A stretch of 54,279 nt of DNA, taken from positions 1 to 54,279 of the forward strand of contig JBBHKE010002747.1 in NCBI GenBank assembly GCA_037447655.1, given 5' to 3'. Shown in pieces: positions 11,460 through 22,834 of this stretch. The position numbers and the translations under genes are program-made. Within the stretch, counting starts at the first letter, position 1. Each line of letters starts with the position of its first letter. This DNA comes from Zygnema cylindricum (Eukaryota; Streptophyta; Zygnematophyceae; Zygnematales; Zygnemataceae). Below the pieces are notes generated by a model. That model worked only from the letters and a program-made list of their open reading frames with translations, had not been told where the DNA came from and ran no database searches.

Positions 11460-12290
11460 TATTTCTTTATTTCGTCAAATCCATCTTGATTATATGGAAG
11501 AATTTGTTTTACGGTTAAACTCTTTGTCTATGCTTGTTGAAGTCTGCAACACGAGAAATGGAGTTAAAATTGAGCCAGCAATAAAAGCAAGTCTGCGACG
11601 TTATCAATATTGATCTCTGGTCTAAAATAGACCGCGGAAAACACCCAAAACTATTGCATCCCCAGCGATGAGTAATATAGTCCAAAGAGGAATCATAAAT
11701 GATCGAAACCCTCTCTTTACATGTAGTTATTAACCTTGTGACATATCATGAACTAAACCTTACGACATACATAAAAATGAGCTCAACATACATAAAACAA
11801 TACATGACACACGAACCAAATACACAAAGCACTTAACAACATCAAGACACATGATATCTCCGAAAAACCCTTTTATAATTTTGAAGTATAAAATCCCTTT
11901 TATTATTCGCAATCCTCCAAGTAAGTCCGTACCAAACTACATGAACCATCGTCGACCGAATGCTCCCCTAATTTGCGTACATCCTGTAGCGTATTTATGG
12001 CTACACTAAAATCTATGCGTATGAAACTAAGTCTTCAAAAACTACATTCAAGTCATAAAGGCACAAGTAAGCATAAGTAGTGAAATGATACTAAACATAA
12101 AAGTAGTGCTCCGATTTGGCCGTAGTGATGAAAATGTGTATTTTTTCAAATTTTATCGGGTTTCGTTTTGATTGTATGGAAGAATATGATTTATTGCTAA
12201 ATTGATTTGTCCACGCTTTTTAAAAGTCTGCGAAAAGTGGAAATCGATTTAAGAGCAAGTCGCAATGTTGTGAATCTTGACGACAAAGAT
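11460..12290 (+). repeat. Diverged direct repeat pair
   Basis: Two segments of about 150 bp (about 11,470-11,620 and 12,145-12,290) share ordered words: TTGATT-TATGGAAGAAT, TTTGTC-A-GCTT, AAGTCTGC, AGCAAGTC and a terminal AAT-TTGA. The first copy retains a short open frame beginning MEEFVLRLNSLSML; the second has a stop after nine codons. This fits two decayed copies of an unidentified, possibly once-coding, element. Confidence 0.5.
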
Positions 12291-12839
12291 AGCTAAGAAA
12301 AACGTTTAAATAAGAAATCAGTGCTGTAACTTTTGAGGACCTTGATTTAACACCGACAAGGCTTAAAATAAAAAACTAATGAGTACCTAATGCTTTTGGA
12401 ATCTACCTCAATGTAAAGCATTTTTCATGTTTTTTGCTTCCTCCTTTATGTATCTCACATTATTCCTAACGTTTTTTCCGAGCTTTTAAGGAGTTGCATT
12501 TTTTGTCTTCTACTTACCAGAGATTGCCTGACTGAATGCAACACAATCTAGAATAACATAGGACAACGACTATTTTGTTAGGTCTTAAAGTGAAACGAAT
12601 AAAAAAAACAATGGAAGTCAGGCAATGTGGCAAAACAATCAAAGAGAAATAATGGAAATATGCAACCATACAAAACGAAGGCATTGCGCTTCAAAACATG
12701 AAAAGTACTTCGCTCATTCTTGTTAGAGTTTATCACTTTACTTCCGAGTTGTGATTTTTGACCAGAAATCCTAAATCAATGTTGATTAAACTTTCTACAG
12801 TAAGTAACCTACAACAAGACACATTGGAAAATGTAATCT

Positions 12840-12915
12840 AGTGTAGTTAATTCTAGTAAAAGTGTGAATGTCAATAGTTCACCAGCTCTAATCGTGACAA
12901 GCGGTGTAGAGGATG
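12840..12915 (+). repeat. Dispersed repeat resembling one end of the GTAC TIR family
   Basis: A segment with GTGTAGTTAATTCTAGTAAA, CAATAGTTCA and a terminal AAGCGGTGTAG. It aligns by eye with 48,778-48,852, which ends GGGTAGTGTAC. Both resemble single, diverged ends of the GTAC-flanked elements. No partner end was found nearby. Confidence 0.4.
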
Positions 12916-13059
12916 ATAATATCAAGAAATTTGATGTCATTCTCAGACTAGGATATAAAATGGTTATTGCATAGAGAAAGAGTACTCAATCATTGTGGAC
13001 CAGGACATTTTCCACAGTCAAACTTAAAATAGATTATATGTCACAGTTTATACATTTCC

Positions 13060-13390
13060 AGTGTTCAAAAATTCTCGTCACTATGACGCACCAATCACTA
13101 AAATTTTTCGCTACTAAGTTACACCTGTTTAATGTTGAAAGGATTCCGGCACTACTACACCCTAATATCCATTGTTTGAAAGTTTCTCGCAGCTAAAACA
13201 CCAATGTCAAATGCTGAAAGCTTCCCTTCACTAAGACATACCAATGTCAAAGAGTCATATCACTAAAACATAACATGGCCAATTTTAAAAGCTTTCTATC
13301 ACTAAGACACACCAGTCACTATCCATTTTTGAAAACCTCACGTCACAAAGGCATACCAATCACAACATTTCGTAAAGACTACTAAACGTT
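13060..13390 (+). repeat. Degenerate minisatellite, CACTAAGACACACCAATGTC type
   Basis: About six imperfect units of 45-60 bp, built from CACTAA-ACA-ACCAAT, GTCAAATG and TTGAAAGC-TTC words. Units vary in length and order, so the array is old. No gene is seen around it. Confidence 0.6.
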
Positions 13391-14971
13391 ACTGATGAAA
13401 AAAGAAAATGGTCCATGACATGGCATAACGCCATGCCCATTAAGCAAAGAGCAACTTTAATCTTTTTATGTACAAACACTAGATTTGGTAGGAAGTGGAA
13501 CTATGCAGATCATATAATTTTGTCAAATTTTAGTTTACTACATACTAAAGAAGGCCAAATGTCAAAAAATTGTCAATGGACATTGGGGTTAGAATTAACA
13601 ATATCTTGGATGACACATGTCACACACATGACACATACATTCTAGGTATGTGTAGAAGAGTAAATTGTATTAGATTATAGTCTAATATGGAGACTATGAG
13701 ACTATCAAAAAACCTGATAAGGTAAGTAAATAGACTACCCTTCCGCACTTCTTATTAAGTACAATAAACAACTTTTATGCTAAGATGAGTCTAGGAAACG
13801 AAATCAAGTTTGCTAAAAACATCATCGACATCCTTTCACCTTATCACTACAAACACAACTGCACATTGTCAATCTTACGACGAAAAATAGGAGATTGTTG
13901 AACATCATAACATATTAGGAACTTGATGGATATTGGCATTATATTTAAAACTTTGAACCAAAGTAATGAACAGCTTAGTCTAAGCTCCTTCCATTGTGCA
14001 AAAATTGTTCTCCGAATGACACTGAGAATCCGCATGCTTTGACCATATTCAATCAGAAGGTTAGCATCTACACTACCCTCAACATCAGAGAACCTTTTGA
14101 ACCAATTTTAGTGTGAAATATTCTCAGGCTTTTACAATGTAAAATAAGTCTATTTGTTAAACCTTTCCAATTGGTGACACCTTTGCTTTAAAAGTTTTCC
14201 CGAAGAATTCAATAAGAATTTGCTTTCTTGTATTGGCCGATCAAACAATCTCAAGAGCCTTGCAACCAACAATGCACAAATACAACACCAAGAAAATATT
14301 AAAAACCTCACTTAAGAATAAAAAGTGGAAATGTCACTTCTAAATTGACTTTAAAGCTCCGAATAAGCATTTCTTACCTTTGTCCCCCACGAAATGTAAG
14401 TATTCTATAAACAAAACTAGTGTGCAAACATTTCACCTTTTGAGCGTCATCTTCAACAACAAGGCTCTCCAAATCTTTGAGCTTAACAAAACGCTACACT
14501 ATTCAGCAAACTGGATGTCTTTATTGTAGCACATAATTTTTTTTTGAATTATCGGTAATGATGAATGTGACCATCTCCTTTACAAAACCTTTCATGTAAC
14601 AACTTGTAGCATTCACACTAGGATTTGTTAATGTTAATGCGGAGTTAGCATATACAGTACTAATTTAGTGCAAAGAGATGTGGTCGGTTTTAGTCCACTT
14701 TCAATAAAATTTCCAGTGCTAACACTAATTTGTGATTTTCGCCCAGAAAAAGTCGGACTGAAATAGTGTTATGATCTCTCATAAGTAATAACGATAACCT
14801 TTTTTTTGGAGCTGAACCGTCTACCATTGTCACTTCTGTTGTCGGGTTCTTGTTGTTGCAGTTGCAGCGAGCGTTGAGATCTATAGTTACTCTGTTTTTC
14901 AATGGATAGGCCCTTACAACATTAGTACCGTACACTCTAACGGTAAAATTTCAGAAGATTTTTGTCTGCAC

Positions 14972-15155
14972 TGCTATTCGTCGACGGAAACGTGCATTTC
15001 TATTCGTCAATATCAAGAATGTAATGCTATTCGTCAACGGGAACGTGCATTCCTATTCGTCAATATCGAGCATGTAATGTTATTCGTCGACGGCAACGTG
15101 CATTGCTATTCGTCAATATTGAGCATGTAATGCTATTCGTCAACGGGAACATGGA
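14972..15155 (+). repeat. 53-bp minisatellite, about 3.5 copies
   Basis: Units start at 14,972, 15,025, 15,078 and 15,131, an exact 53-base period. Each unit holds two related halves built on the word CTATTCGTC: one followed by an ACGGGAACGTGCATT-like sequence and one by AATATCGAGCATGTAA. The repeat is therefore a duplicated half-unit that was then amplified. Confidence 0.9.
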
Positions 15156-15159
15156 TTAA

Positions 15160-16054
15160 GTTGCAGCACTAATAGGAAACGTCGCAAAAGTACAAAGTAA
15201 CATCTACTTTTATTCCAACAGGTACACATCCTTCAGTTTACTATTTTATTTGCCATCTTTATTCGTGCACACATGTCCAATTTTGACTGTGGACCGCCAA
15301 TCGGAAGGTGAAATTGGCCATTCAATCGCAACCGTTGGGTTAATAATCTAGAAAATGTGCACGGAGAAAAAATGTTTTTAAGTGGCGAGAAAACATTAAG
15401 CAGGCTGTCGTACAAGTTTACGATTCCTAGCAAGATATTCTAACCTTCCTAGGCCATTCCATACTCGAAGGGGCCAAAGTGATACGCGGGGTCGGCCATT
15501 ACGAGCGACAGAGATAGATCTATCTCAGCGCCACAAACTTCCAACTCCGGAGCAGAATACACAAGGCTCAGATAGGACAAGTGACCAGGCAGTTTGATCA
15601 GAATTTAGAGTGGGTAGAGATAGGACAAACACAGAAGCTTTAGAAAGATTTTTTACTTCCCATTATAAGAATAGAAGTACAATTGATGTAAGACAAAAAT
15701 GGACAGATTGTCCCTATTAATAAAGTTGGATGCTATTCTGTCTTTTACTCCCTGTGAGTGGTGGATTGTGGTCCAATGGATGAATGGCATGTGTCTTGGT
15801 GTACTCCACAAGTGTGTCCAATGAGAACACTCGGTTTTGTCCTCTGTCAGATGATTTCCCGTTGGAAATCGTCACATGTGACGTCCTGTCACATATCGGT
15901 ACTGTAGTCCCGATTTTGGTATATACTTGGTCAAATATCGGTTGGCTAACAATATCGCCAAAGCCAATATATCGCTGATGGTACTGCTGTCCCATATCGC
16001 CTCGAATCGTTCGTCTCGGCATAAATTGGTATCGCGTGAAGTCGTACTTTTCAA
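15160..16054. other. Unique flank left of the gene array
   Basis: Sequence that replaces the promoter region seen at the other four array genes. A 137-codon minus-strand frame (15,717-16,130) overlaps the start of gene A in antisense and has no recognised domain. Several ATATCG words occur at 15,890-15,975. Array similarity begins only at about 16,055, next to the gene A start codon. Confidence 0.45.
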
Positions 16055-16062
16055 CAGCAACC

Positions 16063-18623
16063 ATGGTGGTTCTAAGAGAGAGGCAGAGGACAAAAATAAA
16101 TCTCATGACTAAAACAAATCTAACTCCCAAACTTGGTCAGATTTTGGTAATTTGCGCCGTGGCGATGGTGATGAGCTACACTATTTCCTGTGCAGAGGCT
16201 GCACGAAGTTTTGGAGTGAGGATGGACCGTGAAAAAATGTCGAACCGCGTGACTGCTCGAACTTTGATGACAGTCTCTTCCACTTTCTTCCCTCTCTGCG
16301 ACTTTTTTCTTTCCTCGGACAACGCGACCATCCCAAGCATCAGGTAGGATCAAAGACCTGCCTCGGTTTCCTTACTATGGCTAAGCTCTTTTTGGTTTCC
16401 AACTTAAGTTGACAGTTTGCAAATTTTGAGGTGAAATGATCTGATTGCTCGTGAAATCCGCGAAACAAATTATTACTTTAGCACTATTCGGACCTTATTT
16501 GAAACAAAAATAATAGAGAACATGCAAAAATAATATATTATTACACGATTACCTTCGAAGCTCCATTAAATTCTTATTTTTAACATTTTATTATTTTTTG
16601 TTTTTCTCGTGGTTCGAGTGTTCTCTTCTAAATTTTGCCTACTACAATTCTGGACTTCACTCCATTCTGTTTTTGCCTTAGATCAGAGAGTCGAAATGTT
16701 TCCAGTCATTTTTTGATGTATCATTCAAAGCCTATATCCTCCAGTTTTGTTGGAAATTCGCAGTGAAATCCTAGTTTGTAATTACGAACGCTCTGGTGTG
16801 TCTTTTATTATGGCACAACTATTGTCATTTCCCTTGGGAGTTAAGAGTTTATTCAAAGGATTAATAGGTTTGCATGTTGAATCTTAATGCTCGTTCTAAA
16901 ACACCCAACACTGGTGTTTACCTTACCTTGACCAGTCGATCCAAAACCTTTTACGGTCTCACTATAGAAAGATCAATCATGGACTTTACACCAATCCTTA
17001 ACTAATTTTTTCATTGTTCATACGCAAATTTGGATTTTCCATGCTAAATCTAACTATCCCAACGATAGAGCACGGAATTAAATTTTGTGACAAAGTGCAC
17101 AAAACACGAATTTTAATTTCGTTTTTACTTGAAGAAGGAGATGCATTATACTTTCGCATACTTTTACCAAATTCGATCTATTTGATATGTATGTTTCATA
17201 CGCGTGCTCATTTGAGAATCGCAAATAAAGCTGACACGAAATTTGCGCTCAATTTTCAGTTTGGACGGATCGCCTGACACGGGAGTAGGGCCATACGTTA
17301 TGGACTCTGTGAGTGGAGAAATTATTGAGGTTGATAGTTCTGGAAAGGCTTCCTTCATCTGCTCGGATATGGCCGGAACCAGCACTGATGACCAATTTTA
17401 TGTCAACGGACAACAAGCTCAGATAAAGTTCCGCACCTTTAATTCGGTAAGTTTCAAAACTGGAAAGAATCCAAAACCGAAGCTTCTCGCCTCATTGGCA
17501 TATGATGAAGGTCGATGTCTATTTTTCAAACGCTTAGAAGTCCATGCGCCTAAACAAGTTCATTTCAGAAGTTGAAACAGACCGTCTACTTAGATACATT
17601 CAGTGGAGGGATAGAGTTCTATAAACATGATAAAGCCGTAAGAACTTTTGAGGCTTACATGATACGGTTTGGTATCTATTGCAGGCACCGAAGAGCTACT
17701 ATGAGAATTCTTGCTTTGTGATTCCCCTCACCGCGGTACAAATCCCAAGCGGCAATAGCGTCATAAACCTCAACTTGAACGACACAAACCAACAAATATA
17801 TCCCGATGAGCGCCGATGCCTTGTCTTTGGGACGGGCCCCTCGACGGCACCGTGCGCCTGTTCGACTTCCTCTCCCTCGCCATCACCATCACCTCCTCCA
17901 CCTTCTCCTCTTCCTTCCCCACCTTCTCCTCCACCTCCATCTCCACCGCCATCTCCACCATCCCCTCCTCCTTCTTCACCTTCACCGCCTCCACCTTCGC
18001 CTTCCCCTCCTCCTCCTTCACCTTCGCCTCCACCACCATCTCCTCCTCCACCTTCTCCTCCTCCTCCCTCACCTTCCCCCCCACCTCCATCACCACCCCC
18101 GCCTCCACCATCCCCACCTCCTCCTTCACCTTCACCACCTCCACCATCTCCCCCTCCTCCACCTCCTCCTTCACCGCCGCCTCCTCCCGCGTGCAACACC
18201 TCTTGCCCATCCACTCCGTTGGAGCTTTGTGACTTCTATTTTTCGGGACACAAGAGCGAAATCCCAACGATTGCGCTTGTAAATAGCGAGGCAACGAATT
18301 TGAGTACCGGTTTGAGGACGAATAAAACGGGATCTGAGATTGTCGTTGAGGTGGACGAGTCCGGTTTGGCTCTCTTCCGAGAATGTCCAGCGTGTAATAA
18401 CACCGTCGGAAATCAGTTCTACCTAAATGGGGAAGATGCTGTTTTAAAAGCCCGGACCTTCCAAACAACACCAGGGATCGATTACTTCCGTAGCCGTTGC
18501 GTCATGTTGCCCATTACTGTGTTCAGAATCAGCTATAAAGGTGTCGCTTTCAATGTACCGGCGGATGATAAGGAAAACCTTTTTACCACGGCAAGGAATT
18601 GTGTGATGTTCAAGACGTCTTAA
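16063..18623 (+). CDS. Gene A: secreted two-domain proline-rod glycoprotein (pherophorin-like architecture)
   Basis: Four exons: 16063-16343, 17260-17446, 17569-17637 and 17685-18623. All introns are GT..AG and the joins give a 491-aa protein. The start chosen is the ATG in CAACCATGG, because similarity among copies begins there. Residues 27-46 form a hydrophobic signal segment ending near AEA|A. Domain 1 (about 77-240) and domain 2 (about 353-491) are homologous: both have LCDF, an E-I-x-EVD-x-SG, a QFY-NG, an RTF and two late Cys (SCFVIP/RCVMLP and RCLVF/NCVMF). A 106-residue Ser-Pro rod (17,871-18,188) separates them. Globular-rod-globular HRGPs of this shape build green algal extracellular matrix; the domain sequence itself is not one I can assign firmly to the pherophorin family. 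This is the only copy with all four exons intact, but its upstream promoter is unlike that of the others. Confidence 0.8.
17871..18188 (+). repeat. Pro-rod coding repeat of gene A (106 codons)
   Basis: CCT/CCA/TCA-rich repeat encoding SPPPPSPPPP-type rod, probably a hydroxyproline arabinosylation substrate. The length is a multiple of three (318 nt). The antisense strand gives Gly-rich open frames that are artefacts. Confidence 0.9.
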
Positions 18624-20357
18624 GTCCTGACCATTTTTTTGATCTAGTTAATCAAGGCGATTAATTCTTCCTGCCTTATTCACTCCTGTGACAGTAGTCA
18701 CACTGGTAATTATCGGAGCACTGCGGTGATTTGGTACAAAAGCTAATTACAATTGTTTTAGGTGAAAATGTGGAACTAGGTGTTAGTGTAGGTGATTGTA
18801 AATACTCGATTATTTGTTTTTTATTTTTGTTGCAGGAAATTTTTCATTTCCTCTTACATATTATTAGTCAAGAATGATTTTTTCCCTTTTTATCTTCTTT
18901 TCTACTTTTTTTTGCATTACTTGCAGTGGAAATTGCTAAAAGGTGCTGCTACCTCATTTGTCTTGTTTTTGAAATTACCAAGTTTGAGCAAATTAGTTGT
19001 GCCTTCAATGTTTGACTTATTGTAAATCAGTTCTGGCGCCCATTTATTGAGGGTGTTCATGGTTTAATTCCTTTTTTTGATGTATATATCGACTTTGGCT
19101 GTTGAAACAAATATACTCCAATCCCATTGGAAAATTTTACATGGAAACGACCCACCGTGAATTCTCTCTTTTCACCTGCTCTATTTTGTAAAGGACCTTC
19201 GCCCCCCTGCCCTCTGATGTCACTTGCTGCTGACCTGTTTTTTCTTATGGATGTTTTTCTGACGTAACATTGTTTTTGCAAATGCTTTGATTGTTATGTC
19301 ACTTATTTTTTTGTTTGTTGGATGTACATAACTTAAAGTTATAAAACACAGAAAAAATAGAAATGTATCCCTGACGGACTTGGAACGTTTTCAATGTCAT
19401 CGAAACGTGTGATTTGAACTCACAAGCTGAAAGCTCGATGGAGCTTGGGTGATGTGTTTGGTGATTGTTAATCAGACACTTAAAGGACATTTACAATAAA
19501 AGTAAATGGTCAACGTGATACCACAAGTCACTCTAAACCTTCTAGAAGTGTAGAAAAGTAAAATGTTACTTCCCGAAAAAGCTTTGGCATTATAGCCGTT
19601 CACTATTGATATCTCTGTATGTACACGAGAATCTTCAAATGTGATTTTTCCACGATTTCATCCATATAGCTGGTCGCCCGTGTAAAATCACTACATTTAA
19701 CCAAGTTATAACGAGTATCAATAATCATCCCTGCGTGGGAAGAATTTTGTGAATCGACTACAGTACATTTAACATAGCCTGAATAAAATTACTACATCTA
19801 ACGTGTTCCGAACAACTCACGGAACTGCCATGTTGATTACAACTAAATCAGTCTACATTCTATTCAATTTCACTGAATTTTACGGAATATTATTGAGGTT
19901 CTCTCGCTTCATTAAATTCTGTCGCATCTGACAGATTCTGGCTGAATTCAATTGAGTTCCGTTTATTCTTTTTGTAATTCAATTAAATGAATGAAGATTT
20001 AAAGCTTAACCTTTCCTCTCCCTGAAACAATCATGTCCCGCTTAATTTCCCTCGTCCACCTTCCTTTCCTCTCATCTACATTACATAGAGCTATCCTCTC
20101 CGCGATAAGCCTTCCTTACCCAAACACATGAAAATAATTTCTTTATTCGACAACTGTGTCGTTGTGTGCACGAAAAGGAAAAAGGATTCTTGGGGGAAAG
20201 TTACAAGGTTTGTGATATCACCAGCTACCTCCTTGTCATGATATTCGAGTATTCTCCTACTCTCCCTCCCTCTCCCATTCCTCTCCCGTTTCTGTTCCTC
20301 GTTCTGATAATTTCATAGAGGATAATTTTTTAACGTATCCCAACACTACGCTCAGCT
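18624..20357. other. 3' flank of gene A, shared by all five copies
   Basis: No gene. Two potential hairpins follow the stop codon and are kept in every copy: TTAATC-aaggc-GATTAA (18,653 area) and GTGAC-agta-GTCAC (18,690 area). A segment around 19,355-19,440 that reads GATTTGAACTC and GACGGACTTGGAAC is also kept in all five copies. The match with the inverted B side continues, more diverged, to about 19,950. Confidence 0.55.
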
Positions 20358-20533
20358 CAGAGGTCGCAATCGGGTACCGGAATCCGTACCCGATCCGTAC
20401 CCGGCCGGCCGCGTCGGATCCGGAACGGATTCGGGTGCCAAATTTTGGGTGCCGGCCGGATTCGGCCGAGTGATTCAAAAACAGAAAAAGAAATCGGGTG
20501 CGGCCAGATTCGGGTACCCGATTGCGACCTCTG
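20358..20533. mobile_element. 176-bp GC-rich foldback element (unit 1 copy)
   Basis: Perfect 20-bp inverted termini (CAGAGGTCGCAATCGGGTAC and its complement) flank a GC-rich core built of CGGGTACC, CCGGCCGG and GGATCCGG words, unlike the AT-rich surroundings. The same element lies in units 2 and 3. I see no convincing target duplication. It may be a MITE, or a structural or insulator-like sequence. Confidence 0.7.
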
Positions 20534-21056
20534 GCTAGGCTTGTCGCTTGTACTACCCTTATCATACTTCGACTATGTGCCAATGAGGATTCTTCAAAAA
20601 AAAAAAAACTCTAGTGGTACCGTGTTTGTGTCTTATGCTTAAAGTTACAACCTTCCAAAGGGAGCGTCATTATGAACCTTTTCTGCTCCCACCTTTTTTG
20701 TAATTCTTCAATAAGAAATTTGAAATATAATTTGCTTACAAAATTTACATTGTTTCGTACAATTATTGTAGAAAACGTTTTCAGGAACACGGTTCTGTTT
20801 CACATATTTTCAAGGCATAAAGAAATACATTGTACAGAAATACAAACACACAAAAAAAGCTGTCAAATTCACAAATATGAATCAAGGACAAAAGTTCACA
20901 GGGAGTATCTCTAGAGTGAGCAATAAATATGCTCAGGAGTCATGGCCCTCCTAGAAAATTCGCAAAGGTGGAAAAACCCATTAAGAGGCAAAACGATAGT
21001 GGAGAAAAAGGACTAAATCGCAACAATCTCATGTGTTTGATTTGCATCTATAGTCG

Positions 21057-21396
21057 GTTTTCCTCTCCCTCGTCGACTCCTTCTCCCTTTATCCCTCTCC
21101 CTTGTCGACTCGTCTCCCTCTCTCCCTCTCTCCCTCACCCTTTCCCCATCCTCCCTCCCCCTCCTCCTCCCTCTCCCTCTCCCTCTCCCTCCCTGTCTCC
21201 ATCTCCGTCTCCCTCTCCCTCCCCGTTTCCATTTCCCTCTCCTTATCCGTTTCCGTCTCCCTTTCCCTCTCCTTTTCTCTCTCTCTCCCCCTCTCCCTCC
21301 TCTTCCTCTCCGTCTCCCTCTCCCTCTCCTCCCCCTATATGCTCCCGCTCCAACTCCCTATCCCTCTCCATCTCCCTCTCCCTCTCCACATTCTTC
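21057..21396 (+). repeat. CT-rich tract (CCCTCT family), unit 1
   Basis: Long polypyrimidine stretch of CTCCCT words on the plus strand, with interruptions such as CCGTCTCC and TTTCC. It gives long Ser/Leu/Pro-rich ORFs that are composition artefacts. A near-identical tract is in unit 2. Confidence 0.85.
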
Positions 21397-22058
21397 TTGG
21401 TGTGCTCCCGTCATTATTAATCATTGTACTGTAGTTTATGTTGTCTATAACTATTACCTGAGACACATTTCAAATGTAGTCGGCGAAGTCGCATTGGAGA
21501 TTTGTTAATTAGACGTACAAACGAATTTCACATAAACATTCCTATTAATACTCGTTAATTTATGCAATGTCGGATAACTATTACTTGAGACACATTTAAA
21601 ATATAGTTCGCGAAGTCGCATTGAAGAATGATTAATTAAGTATACATGTTTTCCACAAATCCACACTAATTTACGACACATGATAAGAGTTTTCTCCTAG
21701 CGAAGGTTGAAATAATGTAAAACCTTTAGTTCCGAAGTTCTTTTTTGGCGTTTTTGGCAGTTTAAAAAAACAGAATAACTAAACAAAATTAAAAAAACAA
21801 AAAAAAAGAAAACTGAACTAAAATTGAACTGCTTTTGCAATTATTTTGTTCGAATTGCTATGTTTGTAATACTTATGAGGAGGAGGGTGGGAAGGAGGAT
21901 GAAAGGATAAACATTAAATCGAGTGAACAGAAAAATGAAATTTTCTCAATGCGGAAGCTTTTCATAAACTGACGAAAATCACGTCACGAGCTCACATTAC
22001 ATTCAGTGCTCATAAAACAAATTTAATTCTTCAATTATGAGAAGCTGGCCTTTGAACT

Positions 22059-22190
22059 TGAGAGAGGGGGAGATAGGGAGAGGGAGACATAGAGGGAGGG
22101 ATAGATAAAGAGAGGGAGAGATAGAGAGAGGGATAGATAAAGAGAGGGAGAGATGGAGAGAGGGAGAGATAGAGAGAGGGAGAGATAGTG
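22059..22190 (+). repeat. GA-rich minisatellite (GAGAGGGAGAGATA), unit 1
   Basis: Polypurine array of GAGAGGGAGAGATA-like units with ATAGATAAA interruptions. The same array, with nearly the same interruptions, is at 34,413-34,543 in unit 2, so it predates the duplication. Confidence 0.85.
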
Positions 22191-22747
22191 TAGCATGGTC
22201 TCAGGCTTCAGTGTCTAGGGTAGTTTGTGGTGTTTCAACGGTTTAGTTTTTTTAGGACTTGCTTTATTTTATTACTATTATTAATTTGTTTTTAAGGCTT
22301 TGAAACAACCTTTGGTATACTCTTATTCCTTTGGGATTTGGTCTATTACCTTGTTTGTCATCAATTCTTTTTAGTGACAATCATGTTTTGTACTTCGATG
22401 GTGTAACCATCGCGTTTTTGGAAATATAATTTTTTCTCGTTAACACTAATAGCAATACACGGTGTTGTTTAGTTAATTCTAATAAAGAAAAAGTTTCCTC
22501 TTTTCTGTTCTCACTGTTACTACAGTAGATGTACTAAAAAAGAGAGTTAGATGTACTTAAAAAAGAGAGTACGAAACGTCTCAGTTCTCTTTTTCCTTTT
22601 AAGAACCATTACCGTCTTTAATATCTGCCTTTCATAGCTATATGGAAGCATAATCCTACAAACCTTACACAACTTCTACTCTTTTTACTCCCAACGCTCA
22701 ATCCACACTCAACCTCCACTATACTGAGCAATTCTTTATCTTCACCT

Positions 22748-22834
22748 CTACCATGTCAACATCTGTTGGATATCTTCTACCATGTCAGCATCTGTTGGAT
22801 ATCTTCTACCATGTCAGCATCTGTTGGATATCTT
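22748..22834 (+). repeat. 29-bp tandem repeat, three copies (one in unit 2)
   Basis: Units at 22,748, 22,777 and 22,806 of the sequence CTACCATGTCAGCATCTGTT plus GGATATCTT. The matching place in unit 2 (about 35,161) has a single copy, so the expansion came after the segmental duplication. Confidence 0.9.

Noticed and set aside
14972-15155. CRISPR array
   Set aside because: The repeat is contiguous with a 53-bp period and no unique spacers, in a eukaryotic context.
15717-16130. 137-codon minus-strand frame overlapping the gene A start
   Set aside because: It runs antisense into exon 1 of gene A and is not shared by the other copies; there is no domain.
17699-18471. Gly-rich, Glu/Val-rich and Leu/His-rich frames over the proline rods (also at 30,033-30,599, 37,066-37,850 and 42,902-43,708)
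   Set aside because: They are other-frame readings of the CCT/CCA/TCA rod repeat. The Ser-Pro frame is linked to conserved domains on both sides and is the real one.
19355-19440. tRNA-derived SINE head (B-box-like GAGTTCAAATCAC on the minus strand, present in all five 3' flanks)
   Set aside because: No A box at the right distance and no cloverleaf; its conservation is explained by the segmental duplication.
21057-21434. Ser/Leu/Pro-rich frames in CT tracts (also 25,463-25,780, 33,288-33,864, 47,516-48,470 and 52,788-53,079)
   Set aside because: Composition artefacts of polypyrimidine or polypurine DNA.
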